A stretch of DNA of 15,422 bases. It comes from Pseudomonadota bacterium. GTDB taxonomy: Bacteria > Pseudomonadota > Gammaproteobacteria > Xanthomonadales > Xanthomonadaceae. The stretch spans positions 1 to 15,422 of the forward strand of contig JAEWZE010000083.1 in assembly GCA_023395465.1 (NCBI GenBank), written 5' to 3'. Below are positions 6,290 through 13,529 of this stretch, one piece after another. Within the stretch, counting starts at the first letter, position 1. Each line of letters starts with the position of its first letter. Below the pieces are notes generated by a model. The model was not told the origin of the DNA and searched no databases. It worked only from the letters and a program-made list of their open reading frames with translations. Position numbers and translations under genes: made by a program.

Positions 6290-8065
6290 TCAACTGGTCG
6301 TCGGTGCGCCCTCGACGAAGTCGTAGCCGTTCTGCCAGGCGTCCTTGATCGAGACATCTCCGTTCGGACCCTGGTAGGTGCCGTTGGGATCGGTCCGATT
6401 CGGCAGGACGTTGTCGCTCATGTTCTCGTAGAGCTCCTCGCCCAGCTTCGACAGGTCGACGCCGTGATCCTTCATGTCCTGGATCGCGTCCTTGATGTGG
6501 CCGTCCTTGATCTTCTCCTGGATCGCCTCCTTCGCGGCGTCCGACGCGCCGGTCAGGTCCAGGGCCTGAGAGACGATGGCGCCGATCGGGCCGGCCTTGT
6601 CCAGGCCCTTGCCCACGCCGAAGTCGATGAGCTTGAACAGCGGTTCCATGATCTCGGCCGCCTTGTCCGCGTCGTCCTTGACGCCGGTCAGGCCTGCGTC
6701 GAGCGCCTCGAAGAACACACCGGTCATCTGGCCGTAGGCCGCCGCCATGGCCCCGCGGTTGCGGCCGTACTTGTCCTCGAACGCCGCATCGTCCATGGTC
6801 CTGAGGTCTTCGCCGATGGCCCCGAACCTGTTGTCGATATGACGCATCAGGGACTCGGCGCTGTCGGAAAGCGGCGGCGTGAACAGCGTCATCTCCAGGA
6901 TCTTCGAGTACTCGTCACGGGTCGTGCCGCCGAGGTCCTCGCCATTGGCACCGCCGTCGGCATTCAACGCCCGGTCCAGGAAATCGTCGTGCTCCTTGAG
7001 CGCCAGGACGCCAAGCTCATCCTTGAACCTGGCATCGTCCGCGAACTTGCCGAAGACATCGTCGTTGGTCAGCGCGCTGGCGGTCGCGTCGAACAGCGCC
7101 TGTTGCAGTTCGGGCGGATAGTCCGGAACGGTAATCCGGGCGTGGTAATACACGGTCACGTCGTTCGCGTTGGCCAGAATGTCGGTGACTCCGCCAATGG
7201 TCACGGTGCTGTGCGTGTCGCCTTCACCGAAATACTTGCGCAGATCGACGGCTTCAAACTGTCCCTTCATGGACGCCTCGACGAAGCTGTCGAGATCGGT
7301 CTGGCTCATGTCGCCCAGGATCCGGGCCTGGGCGTCGATCGGCATGTTGGCCAGCACGTGCGAGGCGATCGCCGCGGAGTTGTCGTTGCCCTCCGCCATC
7401 GCTGCATTGAAGAACAGCTCCTGCACCTCCGGGGTGCTCTTCGCGAACAGGTCGGACACGAGGGTCGGCCCGAACACGTTGCGGTCGCTCGTGTCGAGAT
7501 CCAGGTCCTGGTACAGGGCGGTCATGTCCGCCTGGCTCAGGCGGCCATCCCGGGCCAGCGTGTCGAATGCCGTGCGCAGGTTGTCGACGGTGGATTCGTA
7601 GTATTCGACCGCGGCATCGCTCCCGCTGGATCCGATGCCGCCGATGGACTCGGGGTTGCCGGTCTCGGTGATCGACAGCCGCACCAGGTCGGCGACCCGG
7701 TCCTGGCCCAGCGCGGCGAAGTAGTCGCCCAGCCACTGCGGATCGTCCTTGTGGGCCTCGATCTGCGCATTGAAGAACTGGGCCTGCGCGGCCTGGTCGC
7801 CATGGCCCCAGCGCTGCATGTGGATCATCGACGCGGCGGCATCCTGTGCCGAGGCTTCCGTATCGCCGACCGCGTAGTTGCCGGCATCGAAGACTGCGTC
7901 GGAGTTCTCGTCCAGCCTCGCGCCCTCGTTGAAGATGGGCTGCACGTCCGCCGGTGGCGTCTGCGGACGGGTGTTGCGCAGCAGCGGGGGCGTGTCTTCC
8001 GCTGGCCGCGTCAGGTTCTGGGTGGCCAGCACGGAGCTGGCGCCGGATTCAAGCATGATGGCCAT
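6290..8065 (-). CDS. Uncharacterised 591-residue acidic, cysteine-free protein
   Basis: I do not recognise a family. The start ATG (8065) has CGAGGA eight bases upstream, and the frame is open for 591 codons, so this is a real gene. There is no signal peptide and no cysteine in the whole protein. Residues 1-60 are proline-rich and probably disordered. About 75-450 is predominantly helical with repeated short motifs of the type FFNA...ALGQDRVADLV (97-129), VQELFFNAAMAEG (214-226), QALFDATASALTNDD (322-336) and GVFFEALDAGL (449-459). Residues 474-505 contain the most apolar segment (LFKLIDFGVGKGLDKAGPIGAIV). The C-terminus (550-591) is Gly/Asn/Asp-rich. The LGxDRxADL-type repeats faintly resemble helical parts of secreted effectors and polymorphic toxins. 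That, and the lack of cysteine, makes export by a leaderless route possible but unproven. The base composition looks less GC-rich than its neighbours. Confidence 0.85.
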   Translation of the reverse strand: MAIMLESGASSVLATQNLTRPAEDTPPLLRNTRPQTPPADVQPIFNEGARLDENSDAVFDAGNYAVGDTEASAQDAAASMIHMQRWGHGDQAAQAQFFNAQIEAHKDDPQWLGDYFAALGQDRVADLVRLSITETGNPESIGGIGSSGSDAAVEYYESTVDNLRTAFDTLARDGRLSQADMTALYQDLDLDTSDRNVFGPTLVSDLFAKSTPEVQELFFNAAMAEGNDNSAAIASHVLANMPIDAQARILGDMSQTDLDSFVEASMKGQFEAVDLRKYFGEGDTHSTVTIGGVTDILANANDVTVYYHARITVPDYPPELQQALFDATASALTNDDVFGKFADDARFKDELGVLALKEHDDFLDRALNADGGANGEDLGGTTRDEYSKILEMTLFTPPLSDSAESLMRHIDNRFGAIGEDLRTMDDAAFEDKYGRNRGAMAAAYGQMTGVFFEALDAGLTGVKDDADKAAEIMEPLFKLIDFGVGKGLDKAGPIGAIVSQALDLTGASDAAKEAIQEKIKDGHIKDAIQDMKDHGVDLSKLGEELYENMSDNVLPNRTDPNGTYQGPNGDVSIKDAWQNGYDFVEGAPTTS

Positions 8066-8136
8066 GGCGACGGTCCTCGAAGGCAGGCTGCCGCCACCTT
8101 ACCTGCGACCGGGCGCCCGGAAAGCTGGGGTCGACC

Positions 8137-8610
8137 CTAAGGGGCGGTGTCGTCGCGCTCGAACGTGACGAGGCTTCGCGTCTCGCCGTACTCCGCCCAG
8201 TTGGGCATCACGCGCCATGGCGTGCGTACTTCCAGGCGGTCGCCGTCGAGCGCGAACTGCCGCCGCTGCTCGGTGCCCACCCAGGCAGGGTTCCAGGCCA
8301 CGTCGACCGCGGTGATCCAGTCGTCGTCCTCGATGCGATACCGGCCGGTGTACGCGATCAGCGTCTCCAGCAGATCGGCACGCGCCGCATCATCCTCGCC
8401 CGGCGGGCGGCCGTCGCCGGTGAGCAGGAACCACACCCGCCCCCCGCGGCTGAAGTGGGTGTAGCCAGTCGGCCTCGCGCCCATCGTCGGGAACCGCTCG
8501 CCGGTGGCGCGCACCTCCACCTCGTACGCCAGCAACCGCCACGTGCCCGCAAGCGCGTCACGAGTGGCCGGTGGCGTGGATGGGGTGCTGGAAGTCGGCG
8601 GTGTCGACAC
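8137..8610 (-). CDS. Lipocalin-like domain protein
   Basis: This protein of about 157 residues carries a lipocalin-like domain of the family found in small bacterial proteins beginning LAGTWRLL. ALAGTWRLLAYEVEV opens the barrel (residues about 19-33). It is followed by GYTHFSRGGRVWFLLTGDGR, YTGRYRIEDDDWITAVD and GDRLEVRTPWRV, ending ETRSLVTFERDD. Such domains are thought to bind small hydrophobic ligands; some members act in polyketide tailoring, but no substrate can be named here. The start is uncertain: no ATG fits between an implausible one at 8820 and the domain. GTG 8610 (reading VSTPP, like MSTP in comparable proteins) is preferred; TTG 8625 is the alternative. Neither has a good ribosome-binding site. 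The GTG lies inside a 14-base palindrome. Confidence 0.78.
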   Translation of the reverse strand: MSTPPTSSTPSTPPATRDALAGTWRLLAYEVEVRATGERFPTMGARPTGYTHFSRGGRVWFLLTGDGRPPGEDDAARADLLETLIAYTGRYRIEDDDWITAVDVAWNPAWVGTEQRRQFALDGDRLEVRTPWRVMPNWAEYGETRSLVTFERDDTAP

Positions 8611-8612
8611 CG
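8599..8612. promoter_or_regulatory. 14-base palindrome CGGTGTCGACACCG, possible operator
   Basis: A perfect 14-base palindrome covers the likely GTG start of the lipocalin-like gene. It shares the core TGTCGACA with the palindrome at 5931-5942. A dimeric repressor bound here would block expression of the gene. It could also be chance in a coding or leader sequence. Confidence 0.3.
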
Positions 8613-8723
8613 GTGCACTGTGCAACGAAGCCGTCGGCGGGATCAACCCGTTGCGAATGGTGCAGCTCGGCAAAAACGAGCAATGGGCGAGAGCGGCTGG
8701 CAGCAGGTCGAAACATCCTGCCT

Positions 8724-8729
8724 TATAGT
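8724..8729 (+). promoter_or_regulatory. -10 element (TATAGT) of the lipoprotein gene
   Basis: TATAGT lies 25 bases upstream of the ATG at 8755, giving an expected leader of about 20 bases that contains the Shine-Dalgarno AGGGGGAG (8742-8749). No good -35 is visible at 16-18 bases upstream, so an activator or extended contacts may be needed. Confidence 0.5.
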
Positions 8730-8754
8730 CCAGAGTTCCACAGGGGGAGCCAAC

Positions 8755-9273
8755 ATGAATCGTATGATCCGGGGTGCGGCCGTCGTGGCTGCCCTGCTGT
8801 TGTCTGGCTGCGCCACGCACCAGGACGTGCTGCTTGCAAAGTCGGTGTCGCCACCGGTCGTCACCGTGGCTGCGGTACCGTCCGACGGCAATTCACCGGA
8901 GATGGATGCGAGCGTACGCAATGCGCTGGTCCAGAACGGCTTCTCCGTCCAGGCGCCACTCCCGGCAGGCACGCGCACGTCCGACCAGGTGGACGCCATC
9001 GTGACCTACGTGGACGTCTGGCGCTGGGACATCGTGATGTACCTTCAATCGGTGGCCATCAAACTGTTCGATGCGCGCACAGGCGATCTGCTGGTCGCGG
9101 GCGACTGGAAGAACTCCGCATTCCACGGATACCAGGACGAAGACAACGTCGTGCGCGGACTGATCACCGACATGGCAACCCGGCTGAAGGGGGCGACACC
9201 CTCTCCGGTGGCAGAGCGCCAGACGGAGGAAGCGGCCATCGTCGAGACTGCGAAGACGGCAGGCGGGCGATGA
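8755..9273 (+). CDS. Small uncharacterised lipoprotein
   Basis: This 172-residue lipoprotein has a signal peptide that ends in the lipobox LLSGC (Cys19), followed by Ala-Thr, so sorting to the outer membrane is expected. The mature part has an alpha/beta pattern. It contains a strand-helix unit with PEMDASVRNALVQNGFSV (about 49-65), then VDAIVTYVDVWRWDIVMYLQ (about 81-100) and IKLFDARTGDLLVAGDWKNS. The last two resemble the beta strands of small envelope lipoproteins that oligomerise or bind partners, but I cannot place the family. The start is secure because AGGGGGAG stands five bases before the ATG. It is divergent from the lipocalin-like gene and shares its upstream region. The C-terminal 25 residues are Glu/Ala-rich and probably disordered. 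Confidence 0.85.
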   Translation: MNRMIRGAAVVAALLLSGCATHQDVLLAKSVSPPVVTVAAVPSDGNSPEMDASVRNALVQNGFSVQAPLPAGTRTSDQVDAIVTYVDVWRWDIVMYLQSVAIKLFDARTGDLLVAGDWKNSAFHGYQDEDNVVRGLITDMATRLKGATPSPVAERQTEEAAIVETAKTAGGR

Positions 9274-9374
9274 CCGGCCAGGATCGTTCCCAGCCTGCCA
9301 ATGATCGAGCAGCGGGAATCCACGGCATGGATGTGCGGGATTGCACCCGGGAACAATCGTTGCGCACGAAATAA
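9270..9374 (+). CDS. Possible 34-residue ORF overlapping the lipoprotein stop (ATGA)
   Basis: An ATG at 9270 overlaps the lipoprotein stop (ATGA) and opens 34 codons (MTGQDRSQPANDR...) ending in TAA. The overlap would allow translational coupling. The peptide is hydrophilic, has no recognised fold and no own ribosome-binding site. It may be chance; conservation in relatives would be needed to accept it. Confidence 0.2.
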   Translation: MTGQDRSQPANDRAAGIHGMDVRDCTREQSLRTK

Positions 9375-9524
9375 GGTGTCCGGGACAGTTCTCTCATGGG
9401 GGTGAGCGGACCAGCGCGCCTGCGCCGGCGGCAGGAGTAGCGCTTCGCCTGGCGGCGTCGCGCGCCGCACCGCAATGCCGCCCGAACTGTTGTGAAACGC
9501 GCCCGGTGCAGTGCTCCCGCCCCA

Positions 9525-10421
9525 TCAGTCCGCCCAGGACGCCGCCGCCTCGCCCAGGCCCTTCAGCGCGGCCTCGTCCTCGGGCCGGATGCGCTCGGAG
9601 TACACCGGGTGCTCGACGTAGCCGGTGACCACCAGCGGCGCGCGTCCTTCGGGTGGAAACAGGATCGCCACGTCGTTGGTCTTGTTGCCCACGCCGGCGC
9701 GCATGCCGGTGCCGGTCTTGTCGAGCCCGCGCCAGCCCGGCGGCAGGCCCGCGCGGATGCGGCGCATCCCCGTGCGCGTCGCCTCCATCCACTGCTGCAG
9801 GCGCTCGCGGCTGTCCGCGGCGAGCACGTCGCCGAGCACGATCCGCTGCAGGGTCCAGGCCATCGCCCGGGGCGTGGTGCTGTTCTCCCCGGTGCCGGGC
9901 GGGATGACGTTGATCTCGGGCTCGTAGCCGTCGATGCGGCTCACCTCGTCGCCGAGCCCGCGCCAGAACCGGGTCAGCGCTTCCGGACCGCCCAGCCGGC
10001 GCATCAGCACGTTGGCCGCGGCGTTGTCGCTCGTCACCTGGATCGCTTCGGCCAGCGCCACGATCGGCAGCGCACCCTTGTCGAGGTTCGCCTCGATCAC
10101 CGGCGAGTGGAACTGCAGGTCCGCGCGGCTGAAGGCGAGCGGCTCGTCCAGGTCGATGCGACCGGCGTCGGCCTCGTGCAGCGCCATGGCCGCAAGCGAG
10201 AGCTTGAACGTCGAACAATGGCAGAAGCGCTCGTCGCTGCGCAGCCCGAAGCTTTCGCCGCTGCCGGTATCGAGCACGAACGCCCCCAGCCGCCCGCCCG
10301 CCTGGCGTTCCAGCGCGCGCAGGCCAGCGACTGGATCGCCCATTGCACCGCGCGCGCCGGCAAGCGCCGGCGTGCACAGCGCCGCGATCGCGCCGAGCAT
10401 GAAGCCACGCCGGCCGATCAT
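9525..10421 (-). CDS. Class A beta-lactamase, Tat-exported
   Basis: This 298-residue class A serine beta-lactamase hydrolyses beta-lactam rings in the periplasm. The active-site serine is in STFK (Ser70-Lys73). The second motif is SDN (131-133). The omega-loop glutamate is Glu167 in YEPEIN, and the third motif is KTGTG (235-239). All catalytic elements are present. The N-terminus (MIGRRGFMLGAIAAL) has a twin-arginine pattern, as in the Stenotrophomonas L2 enzyme, so folded export through Tat is likely. The start is fixed by GGGGAGGG six bases before ATG 10421; an in-frame ATG further upstream (10562) adds 47 unconvincing residues. Cys67 and Cys69 precede the serine; the partner Cys238 of class A carbapenemases is missing (Gly). 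It is divergent from ampR, so inducible expression is expected. Confidence 0.96.
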   Translation of the reverse strand: MIGRRGFMLGAIAALCTPALAGARGAMGDPVAGLRALERQAGGRLGAFVLDTGSGESFGLRSDERFCHCSTFKLSLAAMALHEADAGRIDLDEPLAFSRADLQFHSPVIEANLDKGALPIVALAEAIQVTSDNAAANVLMRRLGGPEALTRFWRGLGDEVSRIDGYEPEINVIPPGTGENSTTPRAMAWTLQRIVLGDVLAADSRERLQQWMEATRTGMRRIRAGLPPGWRGLDKTGTGMRAGVGNKTNDVAILFPPEGRAPLVVTGYVEHPVYSERIRPEDEAALKGLGEAAASWAD

Positions 10422-10556
10422 GCCGCGCCCTCCCCGCGCTTGCGGCCGCGAACCGCCGCGAATGCCGTGGGTGGCCTGATCGCCTGCACCTGCGGGTGGC
10501 CCGCACCGCGCCCATCGTTCGTCGCTATCATTTCGTGGTGTCGCATCGTCGTCCCC

Positions 10557-10623
10557 GCTCATCCGAGGGCACTAGGCTGCAAGCTGATCGAAGCTCCCAC
10601 AATCGATCATTTCTCGGATGAGC
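10557..10623. promoter_or_regulatory. ampR-bla intergenic control region with nested inverted repeats
   Basis: GCTCATCCGAG at 10557-10567 and CTCGGATGAGC at 10613-10623 are perfect 11-base inverted repeats 45 bases apart. Between them TGATCG (10585-10590) and CGATCA (10604-10609) form a second, shorter dyad with a 13-base spacer. That size fits a LysR-type recognition box. AmpR regulators are known to bind the ampR-bla intergenic region and to control both genes. Assignment of this dyad as the AmpR site is inference. No convincing -35/-10 pair was identified. Confidence 0.45.
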
Positions 10624-10646
10624 CCATACAAAAATCGGAGGCTGCC

Positions 10647-11513
10647 CTGGATCGCGCGCAACTGCCGCTCAACGCCCTGCGCGCCTTCGAGGCGTCGGCC
10701 CGGCACCTGAGCTTCACCCGTGCCGGGCTGGAGCTGTGCGTCGGACAGGCGGCGGTGAGCCATCAGGTCAACCGGCTCGAGGGGTTGCTCGGCGTGCGGC
10801 TGTTCCATCGCCTGCCGCGTGGCCTGGCGCTGACCGACGAGGGCGCCGCGCTGCTGCCGATGCTGGTCGACAGCTTCGACCGCATCGCGGCGATGCTCGA
10901 CCGCTACGCCAGCGGCCAACCGCGCGAGCCGCTGACGCTCGGCGTGGTGGGCACGTTCGCGACCGGCTGGCTGCTGCCGCGACTGGACGAGTTCACCGCC
11001 GCGCATCCCTTCGTCGACGTGCGGCTGCGTACTCACAACAACCGCGTCGACCTCGCCGGCGAGGGGCTGGACTACGCGATCCGCTTCGGCGATGGCGCCT
11101 GGCATGGCGTCGACGCCGAGCCGCTGCTGGCCGCGCCGCTCACACCGATGCTGGCCCCGCGCCTGGCCGGGCGCTTCCCTTCGCCGGCCGCGCTCGCGGG
11201 CGCCACGCTGTTGCGCTCGTACCGTGCCGACGAATGGCCAAGCTGGTTCGCGGCCGCCGATCTCGCCTGTCCGCCCCTGACCGGGCCCGTGTTCGACTCG
11301 TCGGTCACGATGGCCGTCGCGGCGCGCGCGGGCGCCGGCGTCGCCCTGTTGCCGTCGGCCATGTTTTCCGACGCGCTTGACGATGGCTCGCTGGTCGCCC
11401 CGTTCGCGGCGTGCATCGACACCGGCCGCTACTGGCTCACGCGCCTGAAGACCCGCGCCCCCGGTCCCGCCATGCGTGCGTTCCGGGACTGGCTGGTGAG
11501 CGGGTGCGGCTAG
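10647..11513 (+). CDS. ampR: AmpR, LysR-family regulator of the beta-lactamase
   Basis: This LysR-type regulator of 288 residues is divergent from the class A beta-lactamase, the classic ampR-bla layout. AmpR represses the lactamase while bound to UDP-MurNAc-pentapeptide and activates it when anhydro-muropeptides accumulate. The N-terminus reads LPLNALRAFEASARHLSFT, diagnostic for AmpR. The helix-turn-helix spans about 24-46 (AGLELCVGQAAVSHQVNRLE). The effector domain contains VGTFATGWLLPRL and NNRVDLAGEGLDYAIRFG. No ATG, GTG or TTG is suitably placed. CTG 10647, five bases after GGAGG (10637-10641), is the best start: with it as residue 1, Gly102 and Asp135, sites of known constitutive mutations in Citrobacter AmpR, fall at exactly those numbers. 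The protein is slightly shorter than the usual 290-295. Confidence 0.93.
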   Translation: MDRAQLPLNALRAFEASARHLSFTRAGLELCVGQAAVSHQVNRLEGLLGVRLFHRLPRGLALTDEGAALLPMLVDSFDRIAAMLDRYASGQPREPLTLGVVGTFATGWLLPRLDEFTAAHPFVDVRLRTHNNRVDLAGEGLDYAIRFGDGAWHGVDAEPLLAAPLTPMLAPRLAGRFPSPAALAGATLLRSYRADEWPSWFAAADLACPPLTGPVFDSSVTMAVAARAGAGVALLPSAMFSDALDDGSLVAPFAACIDTGRYWLTRLKTRAPGPAMRAFRDWLVSGCG

Positions 11514-11722
11514 GCGCCGCCGCTGCCCAGGTGCGGCGCGGAGCACAGCGGGATCGGGTTCCTGCAATGGCCCGTCCTTTGGGCCCCCGTTCTTCCCCCA
11601 TCGATCCTGAACCGGCTCGGTCATGCCTTACCATGTCGTCCCGGGATGGCCATGCGCCACCCTCTCCGCGCAGGCCGCAGGGCTGCCCCGCGCACGGCAC
11701 GATCGAACTGTTGCAAGGCCTT

Positions 11723-13312
11723 ATGACCACCCCACACCCCGCTTCCACCGCCATCGGAGGCGATGCTTCCCTGCCCGAGCGCGTCCGCATCGCGCTGGAA
11801 CTGCTTGAATCGATCCGTGACGACCGCAGCCTGCTCGACGCATTGGACGAGGCCGACCGCATCCGGCTGCTGCAGGCCGTCGCCCTGGTGCACCATCCCG
11901 AGCCACGCGCACGGCGCAAGCAGGCGAAGCAAGAGGCTCGCGAGCGTGCCCGCGAGAAGGCGCAGCAGACCGAGGCGCTGCTCGACCAGACCGGCATCCG
12001 CACCCTGCGCCGCAAACCGGTGTTCAGCACGCCCAACTACTTCCCGCCGCAACCGCCGGGCCAGCACGACCCGCGCAACAACGCGGCCGATCCGGTCTCC
12101 GATGCCGGTTCATGCGGCGAGTCGCCCGAGGTGCTGCACTGCTATGTGTGCAAGCGCAAGTACACCCGGGTGCACCACTTCTACGACCAGATGTGCATGG
12201 AGTGCGCGGAGTTCAACTTCCGCAAGCGCACCGAGACGGCGGACCTGCGCGGCCGGGTTGCGTTGCTGACCGGCGGACGGGTCAAGATCGGCTACCAGGC
12301 CGGTCTGAAGCTGCTGCGCGCTGGCTGCTCGCTGATCGTGACCACCCGCTTCCCGCGCGATTCCGCGCAGCGCTACGCGCAGGAGCCGGATTTCGGTGAG
12401 TGGGGCCACCGGCTGGAGGTATTCGGCCTGGACCTGCGGCACACGCCCAGCGTGGAAGCGTTCTGCGCCGAGCTGATCGCCACCCGCGACCGGCTCGACT
12501 TCATCGTCAACAACGCCTGCCAGACCGTGCGCCGCCCGCCGGCGTTCTATGCGCACATGATGGAAGGCGAGACCGCTGCCCTGCACACCCTGCCCGAGCA
12601 CGTGCGCAAGCTCGTCGGCGGCTACGAGGGCCTGCGTGCGGCGGACCTGCTGCCCGGCGGCAGTCAGTCGCTGGTGGATGGTGCCTCCGGTACCGGCCTG
12701 GCCGGCATGGCACGCGCGGCGGAGCTTTCGCAGGTGCCGCTGCTGGCCGACGAGCTGCTCGGCCAGGCGCACCTGTTCCCGGAAGGCCGCGTCGACAAGG
12801 ACCTGCAGCAGGTGGACCTGCGCGGGCGCAACTCCTGGCGCCTGCAGATGGACGAGGTGCCGGCGATCGAGCTGCTGGAAACCCAGCTGGTCAACGCGGT
12901 GGCCCCGTTCATCCTCAACGCGCGGCTGAAGACGCTGATGCTGCGCACCCCCGAGCGCGACAAGCACATCGTCAATGTCTCGGCGGTCGAAGGCCAGTTC
13001 TACCGCAACTTCAAGACCACCAAGCACCCGCACACCAACATGGCCAAGGCCGCGCTGAACATGATGACGCGCACCGCCGCGGCCGACTACCACGGCGACG
13101 GCATCCACATGAACGCCGTGGACACCGGCTGGGTGACCGACGAGGACCCGGTGGAGATCGCCGCGCGCAAGATCATCGAGGAGCGCTTCCACCCGCCGCT
13201 GGACATCGTCGACGGCGCGGCGCGCATCGTCGACCCGATCATCGACGGCATCAATACCGGCAATCATGTGTGGGGCCAGTTCCTGAAGGACTACGCGCCG
13301 ACGGACTGGTGA
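11723..13312 (+). CDS. Atypical short-chain dehydrogenase with N-terminal Cys4 motif
   Basis: This 529-residue protein belongs to the SDR superfamily in an unusual architecture. Residues 15-95 are helical with a charged Arg/Lys/Glu-rich segment (62-82). Cys140, Cys143, Cys158 and Cys161 (CYVC and CMEC) form a likely zinc ribbon. The Rossmann part begins at RGRVALLTGGRVKIG (177-190), followed by NNAC (263-266), HIVNVSAVEG (Ser420) and TNMAKAALNMM (Lys442). In classical SDRs the catalytic Tyr stands four residues before the Lys; here that position is Thr438. About 156 residues separate the NNA motif from Ser420, roughly 100 more than usual, so the domain carries a large insert. A reductase role with NAD(P) is probable; the substrate is unknown. 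The ATG at 11723 has only a weak AAGG upstream; the in-frame ATG at 11633 is an alternative. Confidence 0.85.
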   Translation: MTTPHPASTAIGGDASLPERVRIALELLESIRDDRSLLDALDEADRIRLLQAVALVHHPEPRARRKQAKQEARERAREKAQQTEALLDQTGIRTLRRKPVFSTPNYFPPQPPGQHDPRNNAADPVSDAGSCGESPEVLHCYVCKRKYTRVHHFYDQMCMECAEFNFRKRTETADLRGRVALLTGGRVKIGYQAGLKLLRAGCSLIVTTRFPRDSAQRYAQEPDFGEWGHRLEVFGLDLRHTPSVEAFCAELIATRDRLDFIVNNACQTVRRPPAFYAHMMEGETAALHTLPEHVRKLVGGYEGLRAADLLPGGSQSLVDGASGTGLAGMARAAELSQVPLLADELLGQAHLFPEGRVDKDLQQVDLRGRNSWRLQMDEVPAIELLETQLVNAVAPFILNARLKTLMLRTPERDKHIVNVSAVEGQFYRNFKTTKHPHTNMAKAALNMMTRTAAADYHGDGIHMNAVDTGWVTDEDPVEIAARKIIEERFHPPLDIVDGAARIVDPIIDGINTGNHVWGQFLKDYAPTDW

Positions 13313-13467
13313 GGCGCGGGACTGCCTGGCCCTCACGTGGCGAAGTCCGTGCCGGAAGGGCGGAACGCTGCGCTCCTTCCAGGCTTGAGGCCCGCATAGG
13401 CCTTTCCGATGGGAGAGAAGGGGCTGATGGAGTGCCGATCGGGGCCAGGTCCGCTGCTCCCGCAAGC

Positions 13468-13499
13468 CCCCGGCTGTTTGCCCGACGGGCAAGCCGGGG
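13468..13499. terminator. Strong hairpin between convergent SDR and deacetylase genes
   Basis: CCCCGGC (13468-13474) pairs with GCCGGGG (13493-13499), and TTGCCCG (13478-13484) pairs with CGGGCAA (13486-13492), with one three-base bulge on the left arm. It lies between the SDR stop (13312, +) and the deacetylase stop (13530, -). There is no T-run, but the stem is long and well placed for a bidirectional terminator. Confidence 0.6.
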
Positions 13500-13529
13500 A
13501 CCGGACGCCCCGCCCGCCGCCGCACCTGG

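Noticed and set aside
5402..8140. 912-codon open frame on the plus strand across the cupin and the 591-residue protein
   Set aside because: It is antisense to two genes with good ribosome-binding sites and, for the cupin, clear motifs. The translation shows the typical valine/leucine/arginine composition of an antisense shadow.
8611..8820. Longer N-terminus of the lipocalin-like protein from ATG 8820
   Set aside because: It would overlap the start and signal peptide of the divergent lipoprotein gene, and the extra residues show no signal or domain.
10422..10562. Longer beta-lactamase N-terminus from ATG 10562
   Set aside because: The extra 47 residues are not signal-like, and a strong ribosome-binding site plus a twin-arginine signal support ATG 10421.
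9492..10646. In-frame extension of ampR far upstream to 9492
   Set aside because: It runs antisense through the beta-lactamase gene, and AmpR homology starts exactly at the CTG at 10647 behind GGAGG.
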